Assembly (NCBI RefSeq): GCF_021021475.1
Contig: NZ_JAINWL010000003.1
Coordinates: 372,001-436,000 of the forward strand
Origin: Citromicrobium bathyomarinum
GTDB taxonomy: Bacteria > Pseudomonadota > Alphaproteobacteria > Sphingomonadales > Sphingomonadaceae
Direction: 5' to 3'
DNA length: 64,000 nucleotides
The position numbers and the translations under genes were made by a program. Positions 10,656-20,116 of this stretch are shown piece by piece. The stretch's first letter is position 1; each line of letters opens with the position of its first letter. The notes below the pieces were generated by a model. It worked only from the letters and a program-made list of their open reading frames with translations, made no database searches and was not told the origin of the DNA.

Positions 10656-11117
10656 TCAAGTCGAGGGCCTTACCGCCTTCGCCACCGCATCGAGCACGCC
10701 ATTGGCGAACTTCGCCTCGCGGTCGTCGAAGAAGGCCTTGGCCACGTCGACATATTCGCTGATCACCGCGCCGGTCGGAATGTCCGCGCGGGCAATCAAT
10801 TCGTAGGTGCCGCAGCGCAGCACCTGGAGCATGGTCTTGTCGAGCCGCTTGAGGCTCCACCCTTGCGCCAGCTTCTCGCTCAGCTGTACATCGATTTCCT
10901 CGCGCCGGGCATCCACCCCGCGTACGATATCGTCGAAGAAGGGCACTTCGGCGTCGGCGTAGGTGTCGCCTTCGATTTCGCGGCCCAGCCGGTGCTGATG
11001 AAATTCGTCCAGCAGCTTGGGCAGCTTCGTGCCCTCCATGTCCTGCTGGTAGAGCGCCTGGACGGCAGCGAGGCGCGCGGCGGAGCGCGCGGTCGAACGG
11101 GTGTTGTTTCCGGACAT
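10656..11117 (-). CDS. nusB: Transcription antitermination factor NusB
   Basis: All-helical RNA-binding factor (153 residues) that with NusE/S10 binds boxA RNA during rRNA antitermination. Seen: the N-terminal RSAARLAAVQALYQQDMEG signature, RLDKTMLQVLRCGTYEL and the late ISEYVDVAKAFFDDREAKFANGVLDAV, all typical of NusB. I take ATG 11117; it overlaps the TAA of hisD by one base (TAATG), so translation is coupled. The frame is open upstream inside hisD but that part is a shadow. Confidence 0.95.
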   Translation of the reverse strand: MSGNNTRSTARSAARLAAVQALYQQDMEGTKLPKLLDEFHQHRLGREIEGDTYADAEVPFFDDIVRGVDARREEIDVQLSEKLAQGWSLKRLDKTMLQVLRCGTYELIARADIPTGAVISEYVDVAKAFFDDREAKFANGVLDAVAKAVRPST

Positions 11118-12406
11118 TATTTCAATCGCAATCTGATGGACTGGGCATGGGCCGGCAGGCCTTCGGCCTCGGCAAGGGCGATGGCGGCGGGGCCGACTGC
11201 GCCAAGCGCATCGGCATTCGCCTCGATAAAGCTGGTGCGCTTCATGAAGTCGAGCACCGAGAGCCCGCTGGCGAAGCGCGCGCGGCGACCGGTCGGCAGG
11301 ACGTGGTTGGGCCCGGCGACATAATCGCCGACCGCCTCGGGCACCATCCGCCCCAGGAACACGCTGCCCGCGTGGCGCAGCTTTGCAAACAGCGCTTCGG
11401 GATCGTCGACCGCCAGCTCGACATGCTCGGCGGCGATCCGATTGGCGAGCGGCATGGCATCGTCGAGCGTGGGCACGACGATGATCGCGCCGTGCGCATC
11501 CCACGCAGCGCGCGCGGTCTTGCCGGTGGCGAGCATGGCGGCCTGCACATCGACCTGGTCTTCCACCTGCGCGGCGAAATCGGCGCTGTCGGTAATGAGG
11601 ATGCTCTGCGAGCTGGGATCATGCTCGGCCTGGCTGAGCAGGTCCGCGGCGATCCATGCGGGATCGTTCCGATCGTCCGCAATTACCAGAATCTCGCTCG
11701 GCCCGGCGATCATGTCGATGCCGACCGTGCCGAAGACCTGCCGCTTGGCTTCCGCGACCCAGGCATTGCCGGGCCCGGTGACCACGTCGACCGGCGCAAT
11801 CCGATCGGTGCCATAGGCGAGCGCGGCGATCGCCTGAGCCCCGCCGACGCGCCAGATCTCGTCCAGCCCGGCGATATGCGCGGCGGCGAGTACCAGCGGA
11901 TTGGCTTCGCCCTTGGGCGTGGGCGTGACCGCTACCAGCCGCTCGACCCCCGCGACCCGCGCGGGGATCGCGTTCATCAGCAGCGATGAGGGGTAGGCCG
12001 CCCGCCCGCCGGGGACGTAGATTCCCGCAGCATCGACCGCGGTCCAGCGATGACCCAGCCGCATACCGACATCGTCGGTGTAGTCGCGCGGATTGGGCTT
12101 TTGCGCCTCGTGATAGGCACGGATGCGATCGGCTGCGAGGTTGAGCGCATCGCGAAGCTCTGCGGCCAGTGCCTGATAGGCCTGCTCGCACTTCCACGAG
12201 GGGATGCGCCAGTCGTCTTCGGACGAGAGCGTATGCCCGTCGAGCCGGATGGTCAGGTCGGACAGCGCGCGGTCGCCGTGCGCGCGCACCTTGGCGATGA
12301 TTTCCGCGACATCGCGGCTGACGTCATCGGCGCTCTCGCGGCGCGAATTGACCACCCGGTCGAACCGGTCGGCAAAATCAGGCGCGCTGGCGTTGAGGAT
12401 CTCCAT
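11117..12406 (-). CDS. hisD: Histidinol dehydrogenase
   Basis: Zn-dependent NAD+ enzyme making the last two oxidations of histidine synthesis (histidinol to histidine). The 429 residues have the expected length and order: GRAAYPSSLLMNAIPARVAGV, the NAD-binding DVVTGPGNAWVAEAKRQVFG, the family signature IDMIAGPSEILVIAD, the SQAEHDP zinc region, AAEHVEL with catalytic Glu/His, and GPNHVLPTGRRARFASGLSVLDF. It is coupled on both sides by one-base TAATG overlaps, to hisG upstream and nusB downstream. Confidence 0.97.
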   Translation of the reverse strand: MEILNASAPDFADRFDRVVNSRRESADDVSRDVAEIIAKVRAHGDRALSDLTIRLDGHTLSSEDDWRIPSWKCEQAYQALAAELRDALNLAADRIRAYHEAQKPNPRDYTDDVGMRLGHRWTAVDAAGIYVPGGRAAYPSSLLMNAIPARVAGVERLVAVTPTPKGEANPLVLAAAHIAGLDEIWRVGGAQAIAALAYGTDRIAPVDVVTGPGNAWVAEAKRQVFGTVGIDMIAGPSEILVIADDRNDPAWIAADLLSQAEHDPSSQSILITDSADFAAQVEDQVDVQAAMLATGKTARAAWDAHGAIIVVPTLDDAMPLANRIAAEHVELAVDDPEALFAKLRHAGSVFLGRMVPEAVGDYVAGPNHVLPTGRRARFASGLSVLDFMKRTSFIEANADALGAVGPAAIALAEAEGLPAHAQSIRLRLK

Positions 12407-13074
12407 TACGCGGCTGCCTTCTCATCGGCGCGCGCCTCTGCCTCGCGGCGGAAGGTCTCGACCAGCTCGGCCACGCGGGCATCGGTCTTGAGCGCGGCAC
12501 GGTTGACGATCAGGCGTGCGGTAATGTCGAGAATGCGCTGCGTTTCCACCAGCCCGTTCTGCTTGAGCGTGCGCCCGGTGGAGACAAGATCGACGATCCG
12601 CCCCGCAAGGCCCAGCGAGGGGGCAAGCTCCATCGCGCCGTTCAGTTTTACGCATTCGGCCTGCACGCCCGCGCGCTCGTAGAAACGGCGGGTGATGTTG
12701 GGGTATTTGGTCGCAACGCGCACATGGCTCGCGCCATTGGTATCCGTGCCATCGACCGCCTGCGCCACCGCGAGGTGGCAATGGCCGATGTCGAGGTCGA
12801 CCGGCGCGTAGAGGTCCGAATAGTCGAACTCCTCGATCACGTCCGATCCGACGATCCCGATCTGCGCCGCGCCATGCGCGACGAAGGTCGCCACGTCGAA
12901 CGCGCGCACGCGGATCAGGCGCAGGTCATCGCGTGTCGTGGCGAAGCACAGTGCACGGTTGGCCTTGTCGTGAAAGCCCGCCTCGGGCACCACGCCCGCG
13001 CGCTCCATCACGGGCAGGGCATCGTCGAGCAGTCGGCCCTTGGGCACGGCGAAAGTGAGGTCGCTTTGCGGCAT
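12406..13074 (-). CDS. hisG: ATP phosphoribosyltransferase, short form
   Basis: First enzyme of histidine synthesis, joining ATP and PRPP. From ATG 13074 it is 222 residues, beginning [15 protein letters not shown], where PKGRL is the conserved start of HisG; the 43-residue upstream extension is unsupported. The PRPP loop [14 protein letters not shown] is intact. It lacks the C-terminal ACT-like domain, so it belongs to the short HisG class that normally works with the HisRS-like subunit HisZ; no hisZ lies in this window. First gene of the operon, 49 bases from the divergent DUF2332 gene. Confidence 0.95.
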   Translation of the reverse strand: MPQSDLTFAVPKGRLLDDALPVMERAGVVPEAGFHDKANRALCFATTRDDLRLIRVRAFDVATFVAHGAAQIGIVGSDVIEEFDYSDLYAPVDLDIGHCHLAVAQAVDGTDTNGASHVRVATKYPNITRRFYERAGVQAECVKLNGAMELAPSLGLAGRIVDLVSTGRTLKQNGLVETQRILDITARLIVNRAALKTDARVAELVETFRREAEARADEKAAA

Positions 13075-13123
13075 GGAGCGCCAGATAGGGCCAGCGAGAC
13101 GAAAGGGCAATTGCGCGCGAGTT

Positions 13124-14230
13124 ATGTCAGGCGGCGAAGCGAAATACGAAACGGTCGATCCACAGGCAAAAGGCTTCGAGGCGGTGAAGCGCGCCTTCGC
13201 CAACCAGGTCGCCTATTGCCGCGACAATGGCGCGCCGGTGACGGCGGAAATATGCGACGCGCTGCTGGGCCTGCTCGATACGGAGCGGGGCGGGGCGGTG
13301 ATGCGCCGGGTGCGCAAATGGGCGGGCGCGCCGCTGGCCGATGCGCTGCCGCTCAGAATCGCGGGCGGGCTGCACGCGCTGCATCTGGGCGACCAGGATG
13401 CTGCGCTGTCGGCAATCTATCTCCGCCAGCGGGTCAGCAATCCGCAGGACGTCGTCGCGGACGCGATCGAGCGGCATGAGGCGTTCCTGATGCCATGGCT
13501 CGACGGGCCCCCGCAGACCAACGAGGCGGGGCGTAGCTGGGCCTATGCCGCTGCGATGCTGTGGCTATCCGACAAGGGGCTTCCGGCGCAATTCGCGCTG
13601 AACGAGATCGGGTCGAGCGCCGGGATCAACCTGATGATGCGGCGCTATTTCTTCAATCTGGGCGGGGTGACCGCCGGGCCAGGCGGCGCGCAGATGCGGC
13701 TGGTGCCCGAGTGGCTTGGCTCTCCGCCTCCCGACACGGCGTACGACATCGTCGGTGCGCGCGGATGCGACATCGCGCCGGTCGACCTGACCGATCCGGC
13801 GCAGGCGTTGCGGCTCAAGGCTTATATCTGGCCTGAATTTACCGAGCGATTCGCGCGGATGGATGCGGCCATCGCGGCGGCCAATACGATGCCGCCGGAG
13901 ATCGCGCGGGAGAGCGCGGATGTCTTCGTGGAGAAGGTGCTGGCCGAGCCTGCCGAGGCGGGCATGACGCGCGTCATCATGCACTCGGTCGTATGGCAAT
14001 ATGTGCCCGAGTATCAGCGCGAGAAGGTGATCGAGGCAATCGAGGCAGCCGGCGCAAAGGCCACGCAGGACGCACCGCTCGCGTGGATTTCGCTGGAGGC
14101 CAACCGCGACACCCACCGCCACGAACTGTCGGTGCGCTACTGGCCCGATAGTGAAGGGGGCGGTGAGGAATGGCAGCGCCTCGGCGTTGCGCATCCTCAC
14201 GGTGCCTGGGTCGAGTGGGAGGCGGCCTAG
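13124..14230 (+). CDS. DUF2332 family protein
   Basis: A 368-residue cytoplasmic protein with the DUF2332 pattern: [19 protein letters not shown] at the N terminus, [19 protein letters not shown] in the middle, an [20 protein letters not shown]-like stretch, then [15 protein letters not shown]. The family has no established function. ATG 13124 is preferred because upstream codons read through the hisG promoter region. The stop TAG shares the palindrome CTAG (14227-14230) with the convergent hydrolase gene. Confidence 0.82.
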   Translation: MSGGEAKYETVDPQAKGFEAVKRAFANQVAYCRDNGAPVTAEICDALLGLLDTERGGAVMRRVRKWAGAPLADALPLRIAGGLHALHLGDQDAALSAIYLRQRVSNPQDVVADAIERHEAFLMPWLDGPPQTNEAGRSWAYAAAMLWLSDKGLPAQFALNEIGSSAGINLMMRRYFFNLGGVTAGPGGAQMRLVPEWLGSPPPDTAYDIVGARGCDIAPVDLTDPAQALRLKAYIWPEFTERFARMDAAIAAANTMPPEIARESADVFVEKVLAEPAEAGMTRVIMHSVVWQYVPEYQREKVIEAIEAAGAKATQDAPLAWISLEANRDTHRHELSVRYWPDSEGGGEEWQRLGVAHPHGAWVEWEAA

Positions 14231-15129
14231 GCCGTCCGCCCCAGAAACGCATCCATCGCCGCGTTGACCTTGGCCGGCGATTCCCAAGGGACGAAGTGGC
14301 CACAGCCGGTCACTTTCTCGATCGTCAGATCGTCGATGATCTCGTCCATGCCGACCATGTTGCCCGGTGGCAGCGCGAGGTCGTCCATCGCCCAGATCAC
14401 CAGCGTGGGGATTGAAAGATTGGGCAGCTGTGGCGGCTGGTAGTCTGCGGGAACCTCGAACGGCGCATCCATCGGCGGCACGATCATCGGGCTCGCGCGG
14501 TACCAGTTGAGCATGCCGAAGGCGGCGTCGCGGTCCTGCCAGTCCTTCAGCAGCGCCTCACGCTCCTCTGCCTCCATCGCATCGGGCCGGTCCCACCGTA
14601 CCTCTTTCATCAGAATGCCGACGAGCCCGTGCTCGCGCACCAGATCGTCGTTCGCGGTGTCGCGGAAGCCGCGGATATACTGGCTGCTCTCGCGCTGGTT
14701 CGGATCGGTGAACAGCAGCTTCTGGAAGATCGCGGGGTGCGGCGCATTGGCGATGACGCAGCGCGTGACACGGCCATTCATCTGCCCGCCCAGCGCAACC
14801 CCCCAGGCGATCGCGCCGCCCCAGTCGTGGCCGACAATGGTGAATATCTCCACGCCCAGCGCATCGGCCAGCTGGAAAATATCGCCGATCAGCTTGTCCG
14901 GGCTGTAGGCATCCACATCCTGCGGCTTGGACGATCCGCAGTAGCCGCGCTGGTCTGGGGCGATGCAACGGAACCGGTCGGAGAAATGGGGGATCTGGTG
15001 GCGCCAGGTCCGGTGGCTTTCGGGAAAGCCGTGAAGGAAGATGAGCGCGGGCGCGTCCTTGGGTCCTTCATCGACCACATCCAGCTCGATTCCGCTGGCG
15101 AGCCTTACCCGTGTCTGTTCCATCGTCAT
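14227..15129 (-). CDS. Alpha/beta hydrolase, epoxide hydrolase-like
   Basis: A 300-residue alpha/beta hydrolase. It has the HGFPES oxyanion motif (HGxP, typical of soluble epoxide hydrolases), the Asp nucleophile in GHDWGGAIAW, an acid in the region WAMDDLALP and the catalytic His in GCGHFVPWE. An Asp rather than Ser nucleophile supports epoxide hydrolase or, less likely, haloalkane or fluoroacetate dehalogenase. It is the last gene of the bolA-GST-pirin-SDR-hydrolase run and overlaps the SDR gene by four bases (ATGA). With GST and pirin alongside, a role in handling reactive electrophiles is a fair inference. Confidence 0.88.
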   Translation of the reverse strand: MTMEQTRVRLASGIELDVVDEGPKDAPALIFLHGFPESHRTWRHQIPHFSDRFRCIAPDQRGYCGSSKPQDVDAYSPDKLIGDIFQLADALGVEIFTIVGHDWGGAIAWGVALGGQMNGRVTRCVIANAPHPAIFQKLLFTDPNQRESSQYIRGFRDTANDDLVREHGLVGILMKEVRWDRPDAMEAEEREALLKDWQDRDAAFGMLNWYRASPMIVPPMDAPFEVPADYQPPQLPNLSIPTLVIWAMDDLALPPGNMVGMDEIIDDLTIEKVTGCGHFVPWESPAKVNAAMDAFLGRTA

Positions 15130-15947
15130 CCTTCACCCTCGATCTTGTCCATGTAACCATTGGCGACCATCGCCGCGACCTGATCGAACAGCGCGTCTGG
15201 CGTCCGGCGCTGTTCGCCCCAGCTATCTTCCCCGCCGCGCGCAACAATGATTTCACGCTTGCCCGAGGCGACGCCCTCGACGATCCGCCGGGCCGCCTCT
15301 TCTGGCGGCATGCCGTTGTCGATAACGCTGTCGCTGCGCCCACGCGCCGATCCGTCGGCACTCAGCGCGTTGCGGCTGACATTGGTCGCTACCGATCCGG
15401 GGCAGATGACGTGCACTGCAACGCCCGTCTGCGAAAGCTCGGCCCGCAGCGCGTCGGCATAGCCGACCAGGCCATGCTTGGCCGCGCAATAGGCGGTCCG
15501 CAACGGAATCCCGATCTTCCCCGCGACGGACGACACGAACACCAGATGCCCGCTCCCGCGATCGGCAAAGTGCGGCAGCAGTGCCTGCGTGGCGGCGATC
15601 TGCGCGGTCAGATCGATATCTATGATGTCGCGATAGACCTGCATCGCGGTCTGCGTCGCGCGGCTGCGCTGCGAGATGCCCGCATTGGCTACGAACAGGT
15701 CGACCCCGCCGCGCCAGCCGATCGCTTTGGCGGTGGCGGCGTGCATCGCATCCTCGTCACGCACGTCGAAGGGCAGGACCAGCGTCTCGGTCTCGCAATC
15801 CTGCGCCACCTCGGCCAGCCGCGCTTCGTCACGGCCCGACAGGATCACGTGCATCCCTTCGCCCGACAAGGCCCGCGCCAGCGCCGCGCCGATACCGGAG
15901 GATGCACCGGTGATCCAGCCGACCTTGTCGGCGTAAACGTCGCTCAT
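15126..15947 (-). CDS. Short-chain dehydrogenase/reductase
   Basis: A 273-residue SDR. It shows the Rossmann glycine motif TGASSGIG (about 13-20), the NAG motif in LFVANAGIS, the catalytic Ser in VFVSSVAGKIG and the YxxxK pair in AYCAAKHG, then ICPGSVATNVS for the cofactor lid. The substrate cannot be read from the sequence. It overlaps the downstream hydrolase by four bases and follows the pirin gene by 10 bases, so it belongs to the same transcript. Confidence 0.93.
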   Translation of the reverse strand: MSDVYADKVGWITGASSGIGAALARALSGEGMHVILSGRDEARLAEVAQDCETETLVLPFDVRDEDAMHAATAKAIGWRGGVDLFVANAGISQRSRATQTAMQVYRDIIDIDLTAQIAATQALLPHFADRGSGHLVFVSSVAGKIGIPLRTAYCAAKHGLVGYADALRAELSQTGVAVHVICPGSVATNVSRNALSADGSARGRSDSVIDNGMPPEEAARRIVEGVASGKREIIVARGGEDSWGEQRRTPDALFDQVAAMVANGYMDKIEGEG

Positions 15948-15957
15948 GATTTTTCCT

Positions 15958-16851
15958 TCAGGGATAGGTCACGGTCTTGGGCTTGTCCGGCAGGGGAATC
16001 CACTCCTGATCGTCGCCGGGCACCTTGGCGAAGCGGCCTTCGCGCCAGTCTTCCTTGGCCTGGTTGATCCGCTCGCGATCCGAACTGACGAAGTTCCAGA
16101 ACACGTGCCGCTTGGTCGCAAAGCTCTCCCCTCCCAGCAGCATCACCCGCGCGCCTTTCTCCGACCTGAGGAGCGGCGCATCGCCCGGTTTAAGCACGAC
16201 CAGCGTGTAGAGTGGCAGTTCTTCGCCATCGATGCTCGCCTCACCATCGACCACCATCAGCGCGCGCTCGTCCGCCGGGGTTTCGATCGGAATTTGGCCT
16301 CCGGGAGCGAGCACGATCTCGGCATAGATCGTGTCGGCATAGGTCGTGGTGGAGGCGCGTTCGCCCCAGAGGTCGCCCATGATGACGATCGCGCGCGCGC
16401 CCGCATCCTCGATCACCGGCAGGTCCTCGACCGCCTCGAATGCGGGGTCGATCTCCTCGCGGCCGTCGGGCAGGGCGAGCCAGGTCTGCATTCCGAACAT
16501 GCGTGGGCCGCCCTTGCGCTCGCTCGGCGGCGAACGTTCCGAATGGACGATCCCGCTGCCTGCGGTCATCAGGTTGACCGTGCCGGGACGGATGGTGGAG
16601 AAAGTGCCGATGCTGTCGCGATGGTCGATCGCGCCCTCGAACAGCCAGGTCACCGTGGCGAGGTTGATATGCGGATGCGGGCGCACGTCCATCCCGCCGC
16701 CCGGCGGCAGATGCGCCGGGCCGAACTCGTCGACGAAGATGAACGGGCCGACCATCCGGCGCTGCTTCGATGGCAGCGCGCGCCGCACCTCGAAATCGCC
16801 GAGGTCGTGATTGGTCGGGGTGATGGTCGCTTCGATGGGGCCGCCGATCAT
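15958..16851 (-). CDS. Pirin family protein
   Basis: A 297-residue bicupin of the pirin family. The metal-binding pattern is intact: DVRPHPHINLATVTWLFEG supplies the two His of HPH, and SGIVHSERSP the third His and Glu. The conserved start FVDEFGPAHLPPGG is present. Pirins bind Fe and some have quercetinase activity or act as redox-sensitive regulators; which applies here is unknown. It overlaps the GST gene by four bases (16848-16851) and precedes the SDR by 10. Confidence 0.93.
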   Translation of the reverse strand: MIGGPIEATITPTNHDLGDFEVRRALPSKQRRMVGPFIFVDEFGPAHLPPGGGMDVRPHPHINLATVTWLFEGAIDHRDSIGTFSTIRPGTVNLMTAGSGIVHSERSPPSERKGGPRMFGMQTWLALPDGREEIDPAFEAVEDLPVIEDAGARAIVIMGDLWGERASTTTYADTIYAEIVLAPGGQIPIETPADERALMVVDGEASIDGEELPLYTLVVLKPGDAPLLRSEKGARVMLLGGESFATKRHVFWNFVSSDRERINQAKEDWREGRFAKVPGDDQEWIPLPDKPKTVTYP

Positions 16852-17555
16852 GCTGCGTCGAGCTCCGGATAGTGGCGGAAGATGCCGTCTTCATTGAACG
16901 CCAGCCGGCGCTCGGATGCAAGATAGTCCTTGATGCCATCAAGCTCGGCCACCGCGTCGCGGCAGGCGATCAGTTTCGGATAATCGCCCTCGATCGCCTT
17001 CATGCGCTTGGGAAACGCATAGCGCAGGCCCTCGATCAGCTGGAACAGCGAGGTATCGACATGGCTCCACCTGTCGCCGAGCACGAAGGGGCCTTTGTGG
17101 GCGCCGAGCGCGTCTTCGAAATAGCGGAAGAACTTCGGCATCCGCTTTTCACGGAAATCCTCCGCCACGCGGCCGGCCGCATCCTTCTGGTCTTCGTAAT
17201 AGAGCGCATCTGCAATCGGGTGGTGCACGTCGTGCGCTTCGGCGGTGATGTCGGTGACGGTCAGCTGGAGCATGATCAGCTCCAGATTCCCGCGTTCGTC
17301 CTGTGCGTTGAAACCATGCCGCTCGGCCAGCCAGGTCACGATATGCGCGACTTGGGCGATGCAGACATCGTCGTGGACGAGATAGGGCGGGGCAAAGGGG
17401 CGGATGCCACTGCGCTGGTCCATATCCTCGACCAGAGCATCGACCCCGTCCTCCCGAGCCCTGTCACGATAGGCCACTCTTGCTGCCTCCAGCGCAACAC
17501 GCACGAATTCGCCGCGCCCCGGGGCACCGGTCCAGTACCAAAGATCATAGGTCAT
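16848..17555 (-). CDS. Glutathione S-transferase family protein
   Basis: A 235-residue GST-like protein. It opens with MTYDLWYWTGAPGRGEFVRVALEAA, a thioredoxin-fold GSH-binding domain; the Tyr/Ser region YWTGAPGRG is where the catalytic residue normally sits. The helical C-terminal domain contains LGDRWSHVDTSLFQLIEGLRYAFP. It most resembles sigma-like or fungal-type GSTs. It starts only 5 bases after bolA and overlaps the pirin gene, placing it in the same operon. A second GST lies at 18484-19128 and gshA at 61689-63059. Confidence 0.87.
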   Translation of the reverse strand: MTYDLWYWTGAPGRGEFVRVALEAARVAYRDRAREDGVDALVEDMDQRSGIRPFAPPYLVHDDVCIAQVAHIVTWLAERHGFNAQDERGNLELIMLQLTVTDITAEAHDVHHPIADALYYEDQKDAAGRVAEDFREKRMPKFFRYFEDALGAHKGPFVLGDRWSHVDTSLFQLIEGLRYAFPKRMKAIEGDYPKLIACRDAVAELDGIKDYLASERRLAFNEDGIFRHYPELDAA

Positions 17556-17560
17556 CGCGA

Positions 17561-17839
17561 TCAGCCCGGATGGCTCGGCGCGGTGGCCTTGATCGCCAGC
17601 GCGTGGACCCGGTCGCCGGGAATATCGCCCAGCGCGGCGTTGACCATCCGCTGGCGTTCGAGCCGCGACTTGTCGACGAAAGCCGGTGCCTCGATCACAA
17701 TCGTGAAATGCGATTCACCGGTGCCGTCGTCGCCCGTGTGACCGCGGTGCTTGGCGCTGTCGTTGAGAATCTCCAGCTGGGTGGGCGAGAACGCCTCGCG
17801 CAGCAGCTGTTCCATCTCTTCAGCTACGGATTGTGCCAT
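17561..17839 (-). CDS. bolA: BolA family protein
   Basis: A 92-residue BolA/YrbA domain protein. The BolA core is seen in LEILNDSAKHRGHTG, then SHFTIVIEAPAFVDKSRLERQRMVNAALGD and VHALAIKATAP, including the conserved His residues used with monothiol glutaredoxin to bind a [2Fe-2S] cluster. ATG 17839 is chosen since the upstream frame is antisense to the J-domain gene. It is probably the first gene of a five-gene operon with GST, pirin, SDR and epoxide-hydrolase-like genes. bolA divergent from a J-domain gene is a recurrent alphaproteobacterial arrangement. Confidence 0.92.
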   Translation of the reverse strand: MAQSVAEEMEQLLREAFSPTQLEILNDSAKHRGHTGDDGTGESHFTIVIEAPAFVDKSRLERQRMVNAALGDIPGDRVHALAIKATAPSHPG

Positions 17840-17893
17840 TTTGTCGTTCGATCCCTTTGCAATTTTGCTCTGCGCTGCCCATCCTAAAGCGCT

Positions 17894-18487
17894 ATGCGAC
17901 AGACCCGGTTCCATGGCCGCCACGAGGCGCAAGGCAGGCTTTGTGCCCACCCGACATGCGAAGAGCCGGGCGAGTTTCGCGCGCCCGGCGCCTATGGCAA
18001 CAGCTTCGACGGGCCGGGCCAGTGGCGCTGGTTCTGCCTCGATCACATACGCGAGTTCAATGCCGGGTACGACTGGTTCGAAGGGATGAGCGCGGAAGAA
18101 ATCCTGCGCGCGCAATCCCCGTCCGCCGGCTGGCAGACCGAGACGCCTGCCTTTCGGGCAAGCGGGCCGGTCGACGGTATGCCGCGCTGGGGCGAGTTCG
18201 ACGATCCGCTCGATGCGATTTCCGCCCGCGCAGGCGGGATCAAGAGCCGCGCGCGTCGAGAGGCGGAAATGGCGATGGATGGGCGCTTCTCGAAGGAGGA
18301 AGCGAAAGCGCTGGAGGTTCTGGGGCTGGGCATAGAGGCCGATCGCAAGCGGTTGCGCCAGCGCTATTCCGAACTCGTCCGCCGCTATCACCCCGATCGC
18401 AACGGCGGCGACCGGACCCACGAAACGCGCCTGAGGCGGGTGGTGGAGGCTTACCAGCTGCTGAGAAAAAGCGCAGCGATCGCCTAG
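17894..18487 (+). CDS. J-domain protein with N-terminal Cys/His cluster
   Basis: A 197-residue DnaJ-type cochaperone. The J domain is at the C terminus (about 137-195): ALEVLGLG, then the invariant HPD at 166-168 in RRYHPDRNGGD, then ETRLRRVVEAYQLLR. The N terminus has C17, C22, C48 and H51 (CAHPTC and WFCLDH), which looks like a small zinc site, followed by FNAGYDWFEGMSAEEI. It starts 54 bases from divergent bolA. In many alphaproteobacteria this gene is followed directly by cobS; here two minus-strand genes intervene. Confidence 0.9.
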   Translation: MRQTRFHGRHEAQGRLCAHPTCEEPGEFRAPGAYGNSFDGPGQWRWFCLDHIREFNAGYDWFEGMSAEEILRAQSPSAGWQTETPAFRASGPVDGMPRWGEFDDPLDAISARAGGIKSRARREAEMAMDGRFSKEEAKALEVLGLGIEADRKRLRQRYSELVRRYHPDRNGGDRTHETRLRRVVEAYQLLRKSAAIA

Positions 18488-19128
18488 CCCTGGGGGCCGC
18501 GTTCGGCGATCAGCTCTTCGTCGATCGTGTCCGCTATTCGGTACGCGACGCGTTGTTTGACGCGCTCTGCATAGGCCACGAAGGTGTCGCGTCTGGGCAG
18601 CGTGTCGAAATCGACGCCCCAGACGACCTGCGCGCCGACATAGATATCCGCTGCGGTGAACCGCTCGCCGCACACATAGTCGCGGCCTGCCAGCATTGCT
18701 TCCAGCGCATCGACCGCAAGCTCGAAGCTGCCGAACCCGAGCATGCGCCGGGCTTGCGGATCATCACTGGACCATCCCATCCGCTGGGAGATGCTCGCCT
18801 GCTCCAGCGGCCCGGCGACGAAAAACAGGTAACGGAAATAGTCCGCTTTCTCGTGGGCTTCGGGCAGCAGCCCGGCCTCCGGGTGCATCTCGGCCAGATA
18901 GTGGCAGATCGCGGCGCACTCGGTGACCACGTGGTCGTGGCCAGCATAGTGGTGAACCAGCGTGGGCACCTTGGCCATCGGATTGGCTTTCAGGAATGCC
19001 GCAGGCTTGCTCTCGCGCGGGCCGTATTCGACAATCACCTGATCGTAGCGCGCATCCACCTCGTGCAGCGCCCAGCGGGCAATCCGCCCCCGGCTCATCG
19101 GATTGGTGTAGAGCGTGTAATCAGCCAC
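18484..19128 (-). CDS. Glutathione S-transferase family protein
   Basis: A 214-residue GST-like protein. It opens YTLYTNPMSRGRIARWALHEV with Ser/Arg in the GSH site region, then VPTLVHHYAGHDHVVTECAAICHYLAE (GSH gamma-glutamyl binding), and a helical C-terminal domain with ERFTAADIYVGAQVVWG. The substrate is unknown. Its stop TAG shares the palindrome CTAG with the convergent J-domain gene (18484-18487). It starts 45 bases after the MpaB-like gene on the same strand and may be co-transcribed. Confidence 0.9.
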   Translation of the reverse strand: MADYTLYTNPMSRGRIARWALHEVDARYDQVIVEYGPRESKPAAFLKANPMAKVPTLVHHYAGHDHVVTECAAICHYLAEMHPEAGLLPEAHEKADYFRYLFFVAGPLEQASISQRMGWSSDDPQARRMLGFGSFELAVDALEAMLAGRDYVCGERFTAADIYVGAQVVWGVDFDTLPRRDTFVAYAERVKQRVAYRIADTIDEELIAERGPQG

Positions 19129-19173
19129 GAAATCTCTCCGTAGGTCGGTCGCTTTCGAAGACGGCTATACCAG

Positions 19174-20022
19174 CTACTGCCGCATCGCCCAGCGCAGGGT
19201 TCTGCCCAATGCGCGGGTGGTCGCACGCGCGGGCAGGGCGGTGAGGCCGGGGCGGTGCAGCCCCAGCATCGAACGGGCGAAGGGCGGCAGCAGCATCACC
19301 GCCTCCGCTGCAATCGCCTGCTGCAACGCCGCCGGAAAGCCCTGCGGGCGAATCGCGAGGACGAACTGCGCGATCTCGCGCGCTTCCTTCGAGGTGGTCA
19401 GTTCCTGCCGGAACTCGAGCATGATCGCCTCCGCCTCGGCCACACTGGTTGGCACAGGATCGGCGTGGAGCGCGCGGCCGATTACCGCCATCTGCGCGTA
19501 ATACTCGTCCTGATCGGCACGCGGCATGTCGGGCCGGGCATGGCGCAGGTATCCTTGCAGGAAGCTGGAGGCTTCCGCGATGTGGACCCAGGCCAGCGTG
19601 CGCGGGTCGCCTGCGGAATAGGGCGTGCCATCGGGCAGCGTGCCGGTGATCTTGCGATGGATCTGGTTGACCCGGGCAATCGCCTCTTGCGCGCGGTCGC
19701 GATGGCCGAAGGTCGTCACGGAGATGAACTGCGCGGTGCGGTGGAATCGCCCCTGCGCATCCTCGCGGAAGTTCGAATAGTCGAGCACGCCTTGCAACGC
19801 GGCGGGGTGCAGCATCTGCAGGAACAGCCCGCGAATGCCGCCGATCATCATCCCCATCACATCCGCGTGGACCATCCGGATCGGCGAATCTTTCGCGAAC
19901 AGCGCATCGTCCGACGGCGGATCGCGGGTTTCTGGCACCTTGCCCTGGTTGAACGCCGCGCGCACCTGCTGGACAATCGCATTGCGAAGCGGATCGAGCG
20001 GATCGGGGCGGGGTGTTGCCAT
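19174..20022 (-). CDS. MpaB-like oxygenase (DUF2236)
   Basis: A 282-residue protein of the ER-bound oxygenase mpaB/latex-clearing family. Recognisable parts are FAKDSPIRMVHADVMGMMIGGIRGLFLQMLHPAALQGVLDYSNF, then RFHRTAQFISVTTFGHRDRAQEAIARVNQIHRKITG, AWVHIAEASSFLQGY and PARATTRALGRTLRWAMRQ. The conserved His and Arg residues of this b-type-haem-linked family appear present. The function in bacteria is largely unassigned. ATG 20022 faces cobS across 91 bases of divergent promoter region. Confidence 0.88.
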   Translation of the reverse strand: MATPRPDPLDPLRNAIVQQVRAAFNQGKVPETRDPPSDDALFAKDSPIRMVHADVMGMMIGGIRGLFLQMLHPAALQGVLDYSNFREDAQGRFHRTAQFISVTTFGHRDRAQEAIARVNQIHRKITGTLPDGTPYSAGDPRTLAWVHIAEASSFLQGYLRHARPDMPRADQDEYYAQMAVIGRALHADPVPTSVAEAEAIMLEFRQELTTSKEAREIAQFVLAIRPQGFPAALQQAIAAEAVMLLPPFARSMLGLHRPGLTALPARATTRALGRTLRWAMRQ

Positions 20023-20116
20023 CTCGTCGCAGACTATACCGCGTGACCGGGGATTGGAAATCCATCGCGCAAAGCCCGCTTGCTAGGCCCGCGCAACACC
20101 TCTAGGTCCGCGGGTG

